A stretch of 60,000 bases of DNA, taken from contig NMRA01000077.1 of the NCBI GenBank assembly GCA_002633005.1, positions 339,314 through 399,313 of the forward strand, read 5' to 3'. The translations under genes were made by a program, and so were the position numbers. The stretch's first letter is position 1; each line of letters begins with the position of its first letter. Shown here piece after piece: positions 34,960 through 47,607 of the stretch. Below the pieces are notes generated by a model, which was given only the letters and a program-made list of their open reading frames with translations, did not search any database and was not told the DNA's origin. Source of the DNA: Phoronis australis. Lineage: Eukaryota; Phoronida; Phoronidae.

Positions 34960-36206
34960 GTAAGTATCATCAGGATTGAGGTGAATTAAGAAATATACAA
35001 ATCTGAATAGGAAAGGGTCATCCTACTAAATGGAGGTTTCCTTGTAGTGAAGTTTAAATTGGAACACATTTTTGGGAGCAGTAGAACTTTTTTATTGTCG
35101 TTGGGACATTAGTTTGCTATATGTTTGCCCGTGTCTCTTCTCAATACCCTGCAGTTATTGAAACCTGAAAAACAAGCTTTAATCTACTGAACTGGATTTC
35201 TTTGCATTTTACAATGCATAATTTTGTTAAATGAATTTGAACTTTGCTTTTAGCTCACTTTGGTCAATAGGTGTTAACACATCAGTTTTACTTCCCAGCA
35301 TACTTACCTAGGAAAACATGGCATACACAATCAAAGTAACAATTTCATATGAAATGAAATTTTGTGTTCATTTTAAGAGGGAGCAACTAGTGATTTAATT
35401 TGGATATTAGGGTCCATTCATGGTTACCATCACTTTCATGTGAGGTACAAAACTTATGCTGAGAGTTTGCAAAAAAGCAGGGACCATTTTTGAAAAACCA
35501 TGGTTACGGGTCAGTTGATCCACAGTGCCTCAAATCTCTACAGGTCATGTTGGTATTTTCTGTCCTTTTTCGAATTGATTTTTGGTGGGGAGCTGCATTT
35601 AAAATTATGTCTAATTTCGTCTGCTACCTCATGTAACTTACAAGATTAGTGACTGGTCTAAATGGCTAACTGCATTTCAATATCCAAACACATTAAATCA
35701 ATTAGGATCTGTATCTTAACAAATAGCAAATGTCATAATTTTTGTCATAGACATTAGTTTTGATGAGTTGCTCGCATTTGGTCGAAAATTTAAATAAAAT
35801 GCATGTTATTCAAGGCTAAGTCAGGCATAATTGCCACTCAGTTTTTGTGTGCCAGTTGGCCAGAGGTAAGCAAATACAGTGCATCAAAAAAAATTTATGC
35901 ACCAATGACGCACTCCTAAAATTATCCCTGAAAAGGTTATTTTTTTGAAGTGGAAGAAGTGACACTGAAAAGACTTTAGGTGTCAGATCTCATATTCTCA
36001 CTTGTCTGTTAAGGTTAGTTTCTACCTGTACTTGGTAATAATTTTAAGCTGGTTGGTTGTTTAGTGTTATCCTTAATAATATGAAATATAGAATAAATAT
36101 ACAGCTGAATTTTGTCTTTTCACATAACACCATTTGATAAATATACTTCTGAATTTAGTGTTTTCATGTAACACCATTTGATACCTTATTTGTATGGCTG
36201 TTGCAG

Positions 36207-36366
36207 GGCTTTTTGAATCCTGCTGGAGAGAAGACCACTGTCATAGCGAACTTCACTGAGACTGGTGAAATGGGTGGTGTTGGTGACACTGTTGTCATCA
36301 AGGTTCATGACGCTGGCAGTGACTTCAGACTGAGCAATGTTGTGGTGAAGGCCTGCTACAACCCGG
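36207..36366 (+). CDS. Exon 31: beta module M2, second exon
   Basis: 160 nt, phase 0-1. GFLNPAGEKTTVIANFTETG, then VVIKVHDAG and LSNVVVKACYNP. The end parallels KVCYKP of M1. NFT is a possible glycosylation site. Donor gtatgc. Confidence 0.87.
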
Positions 36367-36728
36367 GTATGCCAACTATGCAGGCTTTAAAGATGAATTG
36401 GTTTATGCAGCACAATTCCAAATATGACACATTTTGATAAATTAGTAGATTGCATCGTTTCAATAGTTCCTGTATGCATTTTCAGAAACTAAAATATTTG
36501 ATCGATTGAAAGTTGTTGCAAAATACTAAGGAGTTTACATCCAATGGTGAACCACTAGTTTTCCCATGTTGATTTCTATTTCAACCTGTATATGTTGGCA
36601 TGAAATCTCAACAAGCCGAGTGCATCCATTCTCTCTTGTTAGCGTTTGTTAAGCTTTTAGCAGACATGCTACTGTCTGTTATTCCCACTGTAAGGCTTAC
36701 ATGGTAAATCATGAATTTGCTTTTTTAG

Positions 36729-36791
36729 AAGAGCCCACAACGCCACCTGCTGTGAAAACTACAACACCTGTCTCAGAAGAAAAAGTTACTG
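36729..36791 (+). CDS. Exon 32: Thr/Pro linker 3
   Basis: 63 nt, phase 1-1. EEPTTPPAVKTTTPVSEEKV: short Thr/Pro linker, likely O-glycosylated. Donor gtatgt. Confidence 0.82.
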
Positions 36792-37096
36792 GTATGTGTT
36801 TAATGACAAATGGGTGCCTGCTAGAATTGCCGATCATTACATGTATAGGAAAATCAAGTTTTTTTGTTTGAACCCAAATTACACACATTCACATGGCAAA
36901 TTTAATTTCACATTCTACCAGACAAACTAGAACTGTGCAAGTGACATGCAACTTTTTAACTACAGCTTTAGTTTTTCACAGAGATTGTATTTTATTAGAC
37001 TAAATTACAGTTAATTAGTGTATTACTGAAGCACCAACAGGTTGTTTTTTGTCTCGTAAGTTGATTTTCTTGTCTTTTTATTTTTACTTCCACCAG

Positions 37097-37309
37097 TTAC
37101 AATGCCATTTACGACATTATCTCCAATCACAACTCGGGTTGTTGTGCCAACAACAATTGTACCTGTTGTTTTGACGGAGAAAGGACAAATAACTTTGGTA
37201 CCGACTTCGCCACCTACCCAGTTATCAACCCAGCCTCCAACCAAAGCACCATCACAATCATCTTCCCAATGGCCCACTGTACCATCAGCTACAGAACCAT
37301 CAACTGAAG
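37097..37309 (+). CDS. Exon 33: Thr/Pro linker 4
   Basis: 213 nt, phase 1-1. Starts VTMPFTTLSPITTRVVVPTT, with a later PPTQLSTQPPTKAPSQ. Pattern (P/T)QPST, with no Cys. The first half is related to the start of linkers 7 and 8 (SPITT.VVVPTT.VPV). Confidence 0.87.
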
Positions 37310-38091
37310 GTAACTGCATTTTTATGCTGTCATTGTCCAGCGTCTGCTGCTGTATGTGCAAAACCACATGATGGATGTTATCAAATTTTTGATTACCAGT
37401 GTGCAGATAGGTTTTCATGTGGAGACGATGTCACCTTTCCATTTTCCAATGGATTTAACGCAATTCCAATGCTTTGCATTTCTATTTTTTATCTAGTTAT
37501 TTGTTTGTTGATGAGGGCATGGTAAAGATTGTAGAGTGATATTTCACCAATTTCAGACATCGTATTTGCAAAAATTGACCAATTGTCATTTTCAAGGGCC
37601 TTTATAAAAGCTTTTGAAAATTGTTGTGTGGCCTCACATTCTCAAATCGTTATCTGACAGTATCTTTGACATAGAATATGAAATTATTGTAAGGCATTTA
37701 TTTGTTGCTACAGTAGAAGCTAAAAATATTTGGACATAATTACTGGGAATGACCCGTCGTAACGGCTGAGTGGTGTCAGAATTCCACGTCATGACTAGAG
37801 AGTACAATTAAAATTTACCATCAAATAAACTGGAATGACCTTTCATTTTTGTTCATAACTCATCATTACAGGGAAACAATATTTTGTGTTATGACTTGGC
37901 ACGTACTGCTCCTCGTTTATGAAAAAATGAAATTTCATATGTCCACCACATGGTGTCATAAGTTAGTGATTATATTTTGGGATGATTAAAGAATGCGCAA
38001 TTTGCATACCCGACTTTATATTTTGATTTAATTATTTTCAGATTTGTAACCATGAAATTGCTTTCATGTGTCAATTTATACTGTCTTTCAG

Positions 38092-38166
38092 GGACACCAG
38101 CACCAACACAACCTCCCACTCTGCCATCAACACAACCCACGACACAACCACCCTCAACCACTACAG
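38092..38166 (+). CDS. Exon 34: Thr/Pro linker 5
   Basis: 75 nt, phase 1-1. GTPAPTQPPTLPSTQPTTQP then PSTTT. Closely related to exon 45 (51395), the linker before the duplicated module pair, so linker plus modules seem to have been copied together. Confidence 0.85.
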
Positions 38167-38374
38167 GTATAGTGCCAACATTGTTTTCATTTTGCCTCGA
38201 GGAATTCAATGTCTTTCACTTTTGTGCATGCCTTGTAGTGAAGTGGGGGCTAGTTTTAGCAAATTTCATAAATCTGATCTTTGGTAAGAGGTCTTAACTT
38301 TGATTTTAATTTGCACACTCTTCTTTAATGTGGTTCGTGAGGGTGATTATTAAAACTGGAAATTTCAAATACAG

Positions 38375-40370
38375 TGTCGTCAGAATTTGACTGTGGGTTT
38401 GTTTAAAAGGTAGCTATGCTTTGAGATTGTGCATGGATGGAGAGAGAATGATTAAATCCAGTAAAAGCCACTGTGAAACCTGTTGTTAAGTAAGGAAACT
38501 AAAAATGAAGAAGAGTAACTACGCTAACATCCTCTGTAAGGATTACTTCATTCAATTAACTACAAATAATCGAACATCTTATCTGCTCTCCAAGCTGTAG
38601 GACTTGACACTTGTTGGATTACAGTCCTGTTGGTGAATCTTTGAACTAACACACTGTACTGCAACAGTGTACTTGCTGGTCACAGTCCTTCATGATGCAA
38701 CACTTGCATGCAGTATCTTCTACCTACAATTCCTTTTGCAGCTCACTGTCTCTTGTGATGCAATACTTTTACCCAGTGTCCATCTACCCACCATGCAAGT
38801 GACAAGCTCTTAGTTAACTTCCTGTTCGTTAACCCTTGCCCTTGCCAAGATCCTCTTTAGAATCTTCCACGAGATGGCTGTGTTGTACAATTTCTTCTGT
38901 ACACTGTAGCAAGTCTTCTAACTGCAACTACTCAATCCCATCTGAGTATTTTGCAAATTTCAATCCAAATTATAATAATGTACTTATTTAACGATTGGCT
39001 AATATAAACCACGATTTGCTCTCAGAAATTTCTAAAATCTTTAGAGTGCTTTGACCCCAGAACCAAAGTAGTAAACATCATCTAAAAATAAAATACAAGT
39101 TTGACCCCATGATTTAAAAGTACATGCACAAATTTTGGGCAACTTAAAATGGAACTATCTGTACTAATTACTTATCAATATTTATTGTGACAGTTACGTT
39201 TGCAAGAACATGGCTATGACTGGACTAATGCCCCAACTGGTGGAACAGATTCCTGTAATTCATTTTAGACTTGATTTTGAAGTGCAGTGAACATTACTTT
39301 GCATAGCTCTTGATTAACATGCGATTATGTGTTCGTTCATTAAGATTGTGCCATTGTACCTGTTGTTTCTGATGTGATACTCAAAAAGTCTGATTAAATT
39401 TCTATGCTTGAGTGTGTCTCAGTGTCAGAAGTTGACTGTGGGCTTAGCTTAAAAGGCATAGATGCTTTGTGATTGTGCGTAGATGGAGAGAGGATGATTA
39501 AATCCAGTAATTAATTTATTATATAATAACCACTAAGTAAAACAAGTGACACCTGTTGTTAATTAAAAGTAAAATAACAATGAAGAAGAGTAAGTACACT
39601 AGTGCCATCTGTAAGGATAACATGAATCAATTGATCACAAGCAAACGTCTTTAACTGCTATACACTGTAGGACTTGACGCTCGTTGGATGACAGTCCTGT
39701 TGGTTGATCCTCATACTAACACATACACACTGTACTGCAACACTGCACAGTCCTTCGTGATGCAACACAAGTCTGTAGTATTGCTCTGCTCATGATACAC
39801 TATGTGGTCACAGTCCTTTGTGATGCAATGACACGTGTAGGCATCATCTGACTACCCACAATTCCTCTTACTGGTCACAGTCCCTTGTGATACAACACGT
39901 GTAGGTAGTATCTTACTACCCACGATGCAAGTGGCAAGCTCTTAGTTAACTTCCTGGTCATTAACCTTTGCCCTTGCCAAGAACCTCTTTAGAATCTTCC
40001 AGGAGATTACTTTGTTGTGCTATTTCTTCAGTGCACTGATTCAGAAGCAAGTTCTTCAGTTTCAGTCTGGCTATCTCTCAGTCTTCTTCCCAAATTATAA
40101 TAATGTACTTACTTGCCAATTAGGGTAACAAAACCACATAATCTTATTTAATCATAAGATCTGATCTCAGAAATTCTATGGAGTCCTTACAGTACATTGA
40201 CCCCACAACAAAAGAGGTAAACATCATATAAAAATTTGTAGATATCAAAAGTACATTTGTAAAGAAGTTTGACCCCATGGTTTTAAAAGTACATATTATG
40301 CACAAATTTGGGCATCTTCAATGGAACTAACTCGACTAATTTCATAATTAGTATTTATTCTGACACTCAG
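38375..40370. repeat. Two tandem copies of a non-coding ~0.9-kb repeat
   Basis: About 38375-39200 and 39418-40370 share ordered landmarks: TTGACTGTGGG, GATGGAGAGAG, AATGAAGAAGAGTAA, GGCAAGCTCTTAGTTAACTT or close variants, and CTTTAGAATCTTCCA. Several internal CACAGTCC(T)T.TGATGCAACAC units. No open frame of note. Confidence 0.75.
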
Positions 40371-40420
40371 TAACTTGGTAGACCAAATAATATGCATATT
40401 ATAATGTAGTTAGCAGTTGA

Positions 40421-40445
40421 ACGCTTGTTCAAATCCCAGTCTGGG
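40421..40445 (+). repeat. Possible tRNA-derived fragment (B-box-like)
   Basis: GTTCAAATCCCAGTCTGGG looks like the T-arm and 3' stem of a tRNA or SINE; the 5' half is not recognisable. Weak call. Confidence 0.25.
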
Positions 40446-40583
40446 CAGAATTCTATTTAGTTAAAGTAGTGTCTAACAGGTGTCAAGTCTCAAATGTTGC
40501 AGAACTATTGAACCTTTGTTTGGTTGAACTGACTGAATTGAACCAATATACCTGACCTTTAATTTAACCAAATGTTATTGCAG

Positions 40584-40876
40584 AAAAAATGGGAAATCTT
40601 CTCACTTGCCCTCTAAAGGAAGCAATGGGTGATAAGTCAGTGATTAATGACAAGGATATTAAAGCTACATACTCAGGACCTGAAAGTGCTGTAAAATACT
40701 TAAGGCCAGACAGTCCTGTCAAATACAGAGCCAAACCAGTTGATGGAAAGGTTGTCATCACAATCACTGTTGATGAGAAAGAAATGTCAAGTTTTGCTCT
40801 CGTTAATGAAAAGACCAGTAACATTGCAAGCATGAATGTTCTTCTTGACGGTGTTGCTGCAGCAGTAGGCAATGAG
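40584..40876 (+). CDS. Exon 35: beta module M3, first exon
   Basis: 293 nt, phase 1-0 (acceptor tattgcag, donor gttagt). EKMGNLLTCPLKEAMGDKSV, then ATYSGPESAVKYLRPDSPV, then VVITITVDEKEMSSFALVNE. The opening Cys is in TCP. From 40651 on, the DNA is identical to the M6 exon at 52505 and onward, while the first part differs. Confidence 0.85.
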
Positions 40877-41021
40877 GTTAGTGGTTGTCACCAACTTAGT
40901 TAGTGTCAAAGTCAACTTTTTTGTGATACCTGGGGTGCAGTCTGTAGATTCAATAGATTAGCCATACACTTGTGGCAAGAAATCTTTGTTAATGGAGTGG
41001 ACACTGTGAATTCTGTCCCAT

Positions 41022-41022
41022 N
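41022..41022. other. Single N ending a 371-bp identical tract
   Basis: 40651-41021 is identical to 52505-52875; at the N the identity stops abruptly. This points to a chimeric join or collapsed paralogue. Confidence 0.75.
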
Positions 41023-41073
41023 AAACAAATTTTGTTACCTGATCAACAATTTTTCACATTATTTTTCATTTTG

Positions 41074-42150
41074 AATGTGGAGAACCTCTAGCTTACGCTG
41101 GTCACCACTGAGATTCCCTTTGCCCTCAGACAACTTTTAAAATGCCTATCCAGCACACCCTTTGTATATTCAAACCAATGAAGTAGAAACTTAAGGTAAT
41201 CGCTAGCACTACTTTCTCAACAGATGTAGATGGTTTTCTCTGGCATTTGCACAGTTACAGCCTGAAATGTCGAAAGTATGGTTTTGATTTAGAATGTTTT
41301 AAATATTGCAAATTAACTTAACATGACAACTTGGGTTCACTAATACTTCCCAAATGACTACTTAGAAGTGTGCTCTCGCCCACTGACCCATCTCCTCTAT
41401 TGCTTGAATTTTCTAATTGACCTTGAAACTAGCCTTAGTCTTTACAACATGTACTTGTTTCATTGCCAGCTGGTTACTGTCAAATATCACAGTTTTCAGG
41501 TAGCGTGCTACTCCTCGAATAAAATAATTCGACATCACTTGCCTGTGAGCGCTGTCTTAAAAGCTATTGACATCTAATTTGGTCGCAGCTTGTTGCTTTT
41601 ATTTGTCATAATGTAATGTAGTTGAATGTATGTAAAAGAATAAACCTTGATATTGCTATGATCAGGGTTTGTGAATCCTTCCAGTATATCAGTTTGTGAA
41701 TCCTTCGAGTATATCAGTTTGTGAATCCTTCGAGTATATCAGTTTGTGAATCCTTCGAGTATATCAGTTTGTGAATCCTTCGAGTATATCAAGATGCACA
41801 GCTATCCCTTCTCAATCTGTAACCAATGTTTGTGGTTATTAGCTTAATAAGTACTTCATTTAATTTTAAAAATCGAAAGCCATTCTGTGTTGCTTTTTAC
41901 AGCTGAATACTGCGGTAATGTTTACTTTTAACAAAAATTATTGGTTTATGCATTTTAAAAATTAGACATTATGTACAGGCAGAGGTGTTTACTACAGTTT
42001 ATGGCCACGTAATTGGGTCTCGCTTGCACTGGACAATGCAATCACACCTGTGTCCAACTTTGTTGCCGGGCACTCTTTGATCCTGTTGAAAGCTGAAGAA
42101 CCAGCTGTGAAAATTCCTGCACATCTTTAGAAATGCATTTATTCTTTGTA
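41074..42150. repeat. Dispersed non-coding repeat family 1, copy B
   Basis: Aligns in order with 19919-21290 and, in its second half, with 45178-45930. It has its own internal expansion of a 25-bp unit (41667-41791). No coding. Confidence 0.7.
41667..41791. repeat. 25-bp minisatellite, 5 copies
   Basis: GTTTGTGAATCCTTCGAGTA plus TATCA, five times. The single unit also exists in copies A (near 20930) and C (near 45460) of repeat family 1, so it expanded locally in copy B. Confidence 0.95.
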
Positions 42151-42322
42151 ATCGAATTGGTCACAGCATGGACAAGAAGATTGCTTTATGAAATAGAAAT
42201 CACCAGAGACGAGACAATGCCATCTACTGGTCTGTAGAGGAACGAAAATTGAGATGACGTATTAACCGCATTTTCTAAACAGTATCTCCACCACCTTTAC
42301 TTAATATTTGCAATTTTTTCAG

Positions 42323-42443
42323 GATTTTCAAATAGAATTTGTGGGAGGCACTGCACCTAAGAAGTTAGTGATTGAGTTAAATCCTATCAACCCTACTGAG
42401 GAAGTGGTTACACAGTTTGTGTCTCTGTTGGTGTGTGCGGAAG
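42323..42443 (+). CDS. Exon 36: beta module M3, second exon
   Basis: 121 nt, phase 0-1. DFQIEFVGGTAPKKLVIELN then VVTQFVSLLVCAE. Closing Cys in LLVC. Clearly paralogous to exon 47 (53265) but differing at about a third of residues. Donor gttagt. Confidence 0.88.
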
Positions 42444-43024
42444 GTTAGTTTTCAGTCCTCACATGTAATTGAATTTTGACTTAATTTTTATGAGCTTTTT
42501 GTCTTTTCAAGAATAAACTCCAATGGTTTGCTATTGGCTGATTTTGTAAGCTAATGAGTCTTAATTTGTATAAAAGTTTAGGTATTGCCCTTTTAGCTCA
42601 TTGGCCTGTAGGGTAGGGTCTTGATTGCTCTTGGTGACCCACACTAGTTGTGTTCTTCAGCAACGAACATGACCCACCTTGCACCAGTTGTCTGCCCTGT
42701 GTAATTGACTACCAGCCATGGACAGGAAACATCCCGTTATAGACTATCATTTCACCAAAGACTGTGACCCTACCTTTCAGAGACTAGCATTAATAGCCAA
42801 CCAAAATGATGCAGATGACTTGTAAGAGATTTTATGTTTTCATAAATATTCCCATAATCTGTCCTTTTTGGTTATACATTATCTTGCTATGATAAGTCTG
42901 TCAAAAGCAGAGTCCTTTTACTGTTTGTTTGAGAGACATTGTCTGACTCTCGGAATGTGACACAAAAGTATTGCAAATAAATACTGTCAATGCATGGATA
43001 CATGACGCTCATATTCTAATTTAG

Positions 43025-43063
43025 GCACAGAAGGTTTTGGGATACAGAGCACAACCCCAGAAG
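43025..43063 (+). CDS. Exon 37: 13-residue micro-linker
   Basis: 39 nt, phase 1-1 (acceptor taatttag, donor gtaggc). GTEGFGIQSTTPE. Supported by its paralogue at 53851-53889 (DTEGIKIHSTTPE), in the same place between paired modules. Confidence 0.8.
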
Positions 43064-44073
43064 GTAGGCATTGTTTATGGTGTGAAAGCAAATTCATTTG
43101 CAGTCTGGTATTTTTGCCAATCTCACTCCTGACTCTTGTGGTCATGTGAGCAAATATTTTGTGAGTCAAACTTTAAACTTTAAAAATCACAAATGAGACT
43201 TGGATCTCGCTTTTTGTACTGAGTGACTATTGAGTGACTATTGAGTGACTATTGAGTACTGCTTCTGACTTATTTGCAAAGTGTTAATCAGGGAAGCAAT
43301 CTGAGTCTTGGCAATCAGAAAGATCAGGCACCCTTTCCTATGAAATCAACTACTTTCAATTCAAAGTAATTCATATTGAAATTATTTATGCTTGTATTGC
43401 TTTCCAGTTAAAAACATTTTGAGGATACCAAAAATTGCACTTTCTTGTAATTTTATTTTGTGAGACTATCTGCATCACCATAATGGGTTTGATAAAGAAT
43501 CCTCACCTCCCATATGCTTACTAGACTGTTGTACAAATTAGTTAATGCCTTGTGGTGATTTTAAAATTACAAAACACTTTTGGCAATTTTGTTCAAATTT
43601 CAATGCCATATTGATTTTTGCTGTTGAGCGTTTAATGCGTTGCACTTCCTTAATGTACTGTCAAGTGGATTGTGTGGTTCAAGGTGGAAGGTTTTCATCA
43701 GCAGTATCAGTGCTGAAAGCTTTTAGTGGCAGCACTTGCAAGTTGTTCAAGTGTTGATGAGTAAGACTGACCATCGTTTAATTCCAAAGAGTTTTTGGCC
43801 AAAGTTGTAGTTAATGTCTGTCAGTAAGCTCAACGCAGCATTTAGTAACTAATCTTACTTTTTCAAATAACACCCATTTCTTATTTTCATGTTTGATTTC
43901 ATAATTGACTTGCAAGAGTATCACGACATTTTTAGTGCAAAGAGTGTTGAGGTAGTGAGGGTTTTTTCAAAAGAAATAGGGCAGAATTTGACTATGTTAT
44001 TGCTGTGGTCAAACATGAACTGGAATAACTTGTGACTCAGGAATAGAATCTGATGATCACATTAACCCTTTAG

Positions 44074-44372
44074 GTGAGACAACACCAAGTTCTTTGGACT
44101 TAAAGGAGCGGAAAGAAGAATTGTGCGTCAAATCAGACATGATGGTCAGCCCTGTTGTCCAGTTCAAGTCGTCGAGTGGAAATCCTGAAGATGCCAAAAG
44201 TTACACCCCTAACCCACTGACATTCGACATCAGTGACAAAGAACGAACGTTTACGATGGTGTTCCCCAACAAACCAGTGGCTGAAGTGAGGTCATTAGAG
44301 ATAGAAGGAGTGACAAATTATGAGACAATCAAGTTAATAATTGATGGCGAGGAATTTTATGACTTTGATGTT
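44074..44372 (+). CDS. Exon 38: beta module M4, first exon
   Basis: 299 nt, phase 1-0. GETTPSSLDLKERKEELCVK, then VVQFKSSSGNPEDAKSYTPN, then FTMVFPNKPVAEV and DGEEFYDFDV. Opening Cys in ELCV. The middle is nearly identical in DNA to the M7 exon; the ends are less so. Donor gtaagt. Confidence 0.87.
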
Positions 44373-45177
44373 GTAAGTTTTTACTCAACTATTTTTGCTT
44401 TTATTATAGATTTTGTGGTATTCTGTATGCTCTCGTGTGTATTACTGTAAAACCCAGCAACTGAGCGCATTCCACTTATTGTGAAGCTGCATCTAATTGC
44501 AGAGCTTAAGCACACACCCAGCTCAGGAAACAGTGGCTCGGTGACAAGAGACCAAATGTGGGAATAATTTGGGTTCTCTTAACACGTTTATGAAATAATA
44601 AATGAATAAAGTTTGAGTCTAATACTGGAATAAAAACTTACAAAAATTACCGATGTTGCATCTACGTAATCGTTAATCTGGCCAATTGGTGGCGTTTTGA
44701 CCAGACGGTGTGTCATAAACATCAGAACACCATCCTATACGTGTGACAAATCGAATCTCCAACCGCCTCTTTTATGTAAAGAGGGACTCTCAATGCGCTC
44801 ATGGAGAGCTTCCTTTACACCCCTTCTGAACCAGGTTTCCTCACAGTCTAGGATATTGACATCATCAATATTGAAATCATGTCCAGTGGCGCACAGGTGG
44901 CTAATTTTTTTAAAGACAATTATCACCAAAATTTTCTTTATTTTAAGTTGTTTGAAAATCACATAATAGCATTTATCGTTTTACAAAATAATGTGACTTC
45001 TGTTGACTTCTAACTCAATAATTTATTTCTGAAGGTTTGAAATTACATGTTTTGTTTAAAAAGACACACATTGGTGACAGAGTTTGATAGTTTAAGAAAT
45101 TACAGATATAGAGAATCCTACACTTGTCTCCGGTTTATGACACAGCCAAAACCTCTTGGAAATTTTGTTTAAATCCC

Positions 45178-45930
45178 ACTTCATCTATTGCTTGGATTTT
45201 TCCATTCACTTTGAGGCTACCCATAGTTAGTCATCACTACTCGTGTTTCATTGCCAGCTGATTACCGAATATCACAATTTTTCGGTTAGCGTGGTATTCC
45301 TCAAATAAAGTAGCTCAACATGACCGGGTGATAAGTGCTGTCTTAAAAGCTGTTGACATCTAATTTGGTTACTGTGTGTTGTTTCTTTTTGTCGTAATGT
45401 AGTTCAGTTGTATATTAAAAGAATAAACCATGTGGTATTGTTAGTTATGATCTGTGTTTGTAAATCCTCCGAGTATATCAATACGCACAGTCATTATCTT
45501 TAATCCATAATCAATGTTTGGAGTTTTTAGCTTATTCATCGATATTCTAAAGTTGAAAACCATTATTAGTATGTTGTTTTTTCCACCTGAATACCTCCGT
45601 AATGTTTTATTTTTAATAAAATTGTTGGTTTATGCATTTTGAAAATTCGCCACCAATGTGTATAGACAGAGATGTTGACTACTGTAACAGTTTATGGCCA
45701 GATAATTACACTTAATTGCACTTGACAATGTGTATAGACAGAGATGTTGACTACTGTAACAGTTTATGGCCAGATAATTACACTTAATTGCACTTGACAA
45801 TGTGCTCATCACCACTGCGTCCGACTCCGAGCGCCGTGCTTTCTTTGATCCAGGTGAAAATCGCTCAGAAGAAGGTTATACACAGTCAAGCAGGGGTGAA
45901 AATTCCTGCATGTGTTTAGAAATGTGTTTT
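45178..45930. repeat. Dispersed non-coding repeat family 1, copy C
   Basis: Matches the second halves of copies A and B (TTTCATTGCCAGCTG; GAGTATATCAATACGCACAG; TACAGT/ACAGTTTATGGCC; GTGAAAATTCCTGCA). No coding. Confidence 0.65.
45655..45798. repeat. 72-bp tandem duplication
   Basis: AATGTGTATAGACAGAGATG and onward is present twice in direct tandem inside repeat copy C; the second unit starts at 45727. Confidence 0.93.
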
Positions 45931-46101
45931 CCTTGTAAGCAAATTATTCATGATATGTGTTATTTGATGTTATGGTGATGCTAAGATGTTTTGAATTTGT
46001 CATTTGTGTCAATTGTATAATTTTAATGAAGACCTTGAGTTATGGCTCTCTGTAACTTAAGATGGCTTCGGCTTAGTAGTCAGCCCTGTTGTGTATTTCA
46101 G

Positions 46102-46234
46102 AATAAGATCCTGACCGAGCCCATCTGGATGTTTGCCAGTCCATCAAAACTCGTCATCACTGTTGTGGCAAAGAATCCTTTGGCGCCATCCACTCTGAAG
46201 ATTAAGAAAGTCTCTGGCTGCTTTATCGGACCAG
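46102..46234 (+). CDS. Exon 39: beta module M4, second exon
   Basis: 133 nt, phase 0-1. NKILTEPIWMFASPSKLVIT, then STLKIKKVSGCFIGP. Closing Cys in SGCF. Donor gtgaaa. Confidence 0.87.
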
Positions 46235-46478
46235 GTGAAATTGTCATTTAGTTGACCTAGTTGGTATAAGACATTGCAGAAATGTATACAAATTGATTCA
46301 CATAACCGTCACTTTTGTTTTTTTCTAACCAGTTTCTAGGACTGGAGGTCATTTCCCTACAAAAATAAGGGTGTGGTGATTGCGTGGAAGTAGATTAAAT
46401 TAATTTGCAGATTAGGGACGTTTTTCATTTAAAGACAAGAATAAGCATTGATGTTGATTTGCCTTATTTAATTTTCAG

Positions 46479-46766
46479 TGCCAACATCCCCAGTACCTGT
46501 TTCCACTACTGCTACACCTGTAGTATTGACAAAGAAACAACGAATAACACAGCAACCAACTGTGCCACCAACTCAACCATCAACCCAACCACGTACCCAT
46601 GCACCAACCGAGCTTACTAGTCCATCGCCTACACAACCACCATTCCAAACATCGACCCGTTATCCTACTCAATCGCCAACAAAACGACTGACTCAAGGAC
46701 CAACAGAAGCACCAACTCGGTCATCGCAACCTTCAACTGAGTCACCTACAGAGCCTCCAGCTGGAG
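46479..46766 (+). CDS. Exon 40: Thr/Pro linker 6 (long)
   Basis: 288 nt, phase 1-1. About 96 residues without Cys, for example PTVPPTQPSTQPRTHAPTEL and PTEAPTRSSQPSTESPTEPP. A run of imperfect PTxxPTQxPT units; strongly predicted to be mucin-like and O-glycosylated. Confidence 0.88.
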
Positions 46767-47607
46767 GTAATTTCATTCTCTAATTAGATTTTGAAAAAAC
46801 ACTCCTGATGTTTGAGTAAGTGAAGTTACTGAATGAGAACACTTTCTTCGAACAACGTTTTTGCAAGAGTGAAAGAAATTTATTGCTTTCACCTTTTACT
46901 ATCAACTTCCAGAGGTAGCCGGTGAAATACAAACTTCAGATGAGTCATCAGTTTCTGAGAAAAAGATATAATTGTCTCACAACAAAATTTGGTTTTGCAA
47001 AGTAATTTGATACATAGTTTTATTGATATTTACGTTAAAGATCAGACATCTGGAAATATCTAGAATTTTCGAGTCTGTTTAATAGGAAAAGTATTGGAAT
47101 TTATGTTGGAATCGTAGACATTAAAGCTGCATTTTGATCATTAAAAATGAATCTTGATTTTGGCATCAACCACCCATGTAAGAAATTTCCATGTATGTCA
47201 CTCTTTTACTATACTTAGATGATGACAAGATGTCTTGTCTAAAACGAGCTTTTCATCATGTGAAACTCCACCTGTTAATAAGGATGTGCTCAATGGACCC
47301 AAAATGTGACTGTCATCTACTTAGTGCATATGTTGAGGAAGAAAATACTTTTGAACTTGGGTTCTTCTTCAACTGTTCCTGTGAATTATGACATTTCCTA
47401 TCACGTAACATCTGTACTCAGCATTTTCAAAAAGATTTTGTGTGTTGTTTCTAACATGTTCACTTTCCTGTGGATCTTTTCCACTGCAGGTGATCAACGT
47501 GTTCTCATTAACCAAGAGAGTATCGACAAGATACATGATTCTATTTTTGGAGCACTAAGTAGTTCTAATTCTCTGTACCAATAATTTGCCTTGTTTTGAT
47601 GTTTCAG

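Noticed and set aside
40564-40872. Minus-strand 102-aa frame repeated at 52403-52726
   Set aside because: Antisense shadow of the M3/M6 exons; duplicated only because the exons are.
42593-42660. TTAGCTCATTGG resembling a tRNA A-box region
   Set aside because: No matching B box or cloverleaf could be made; not called.
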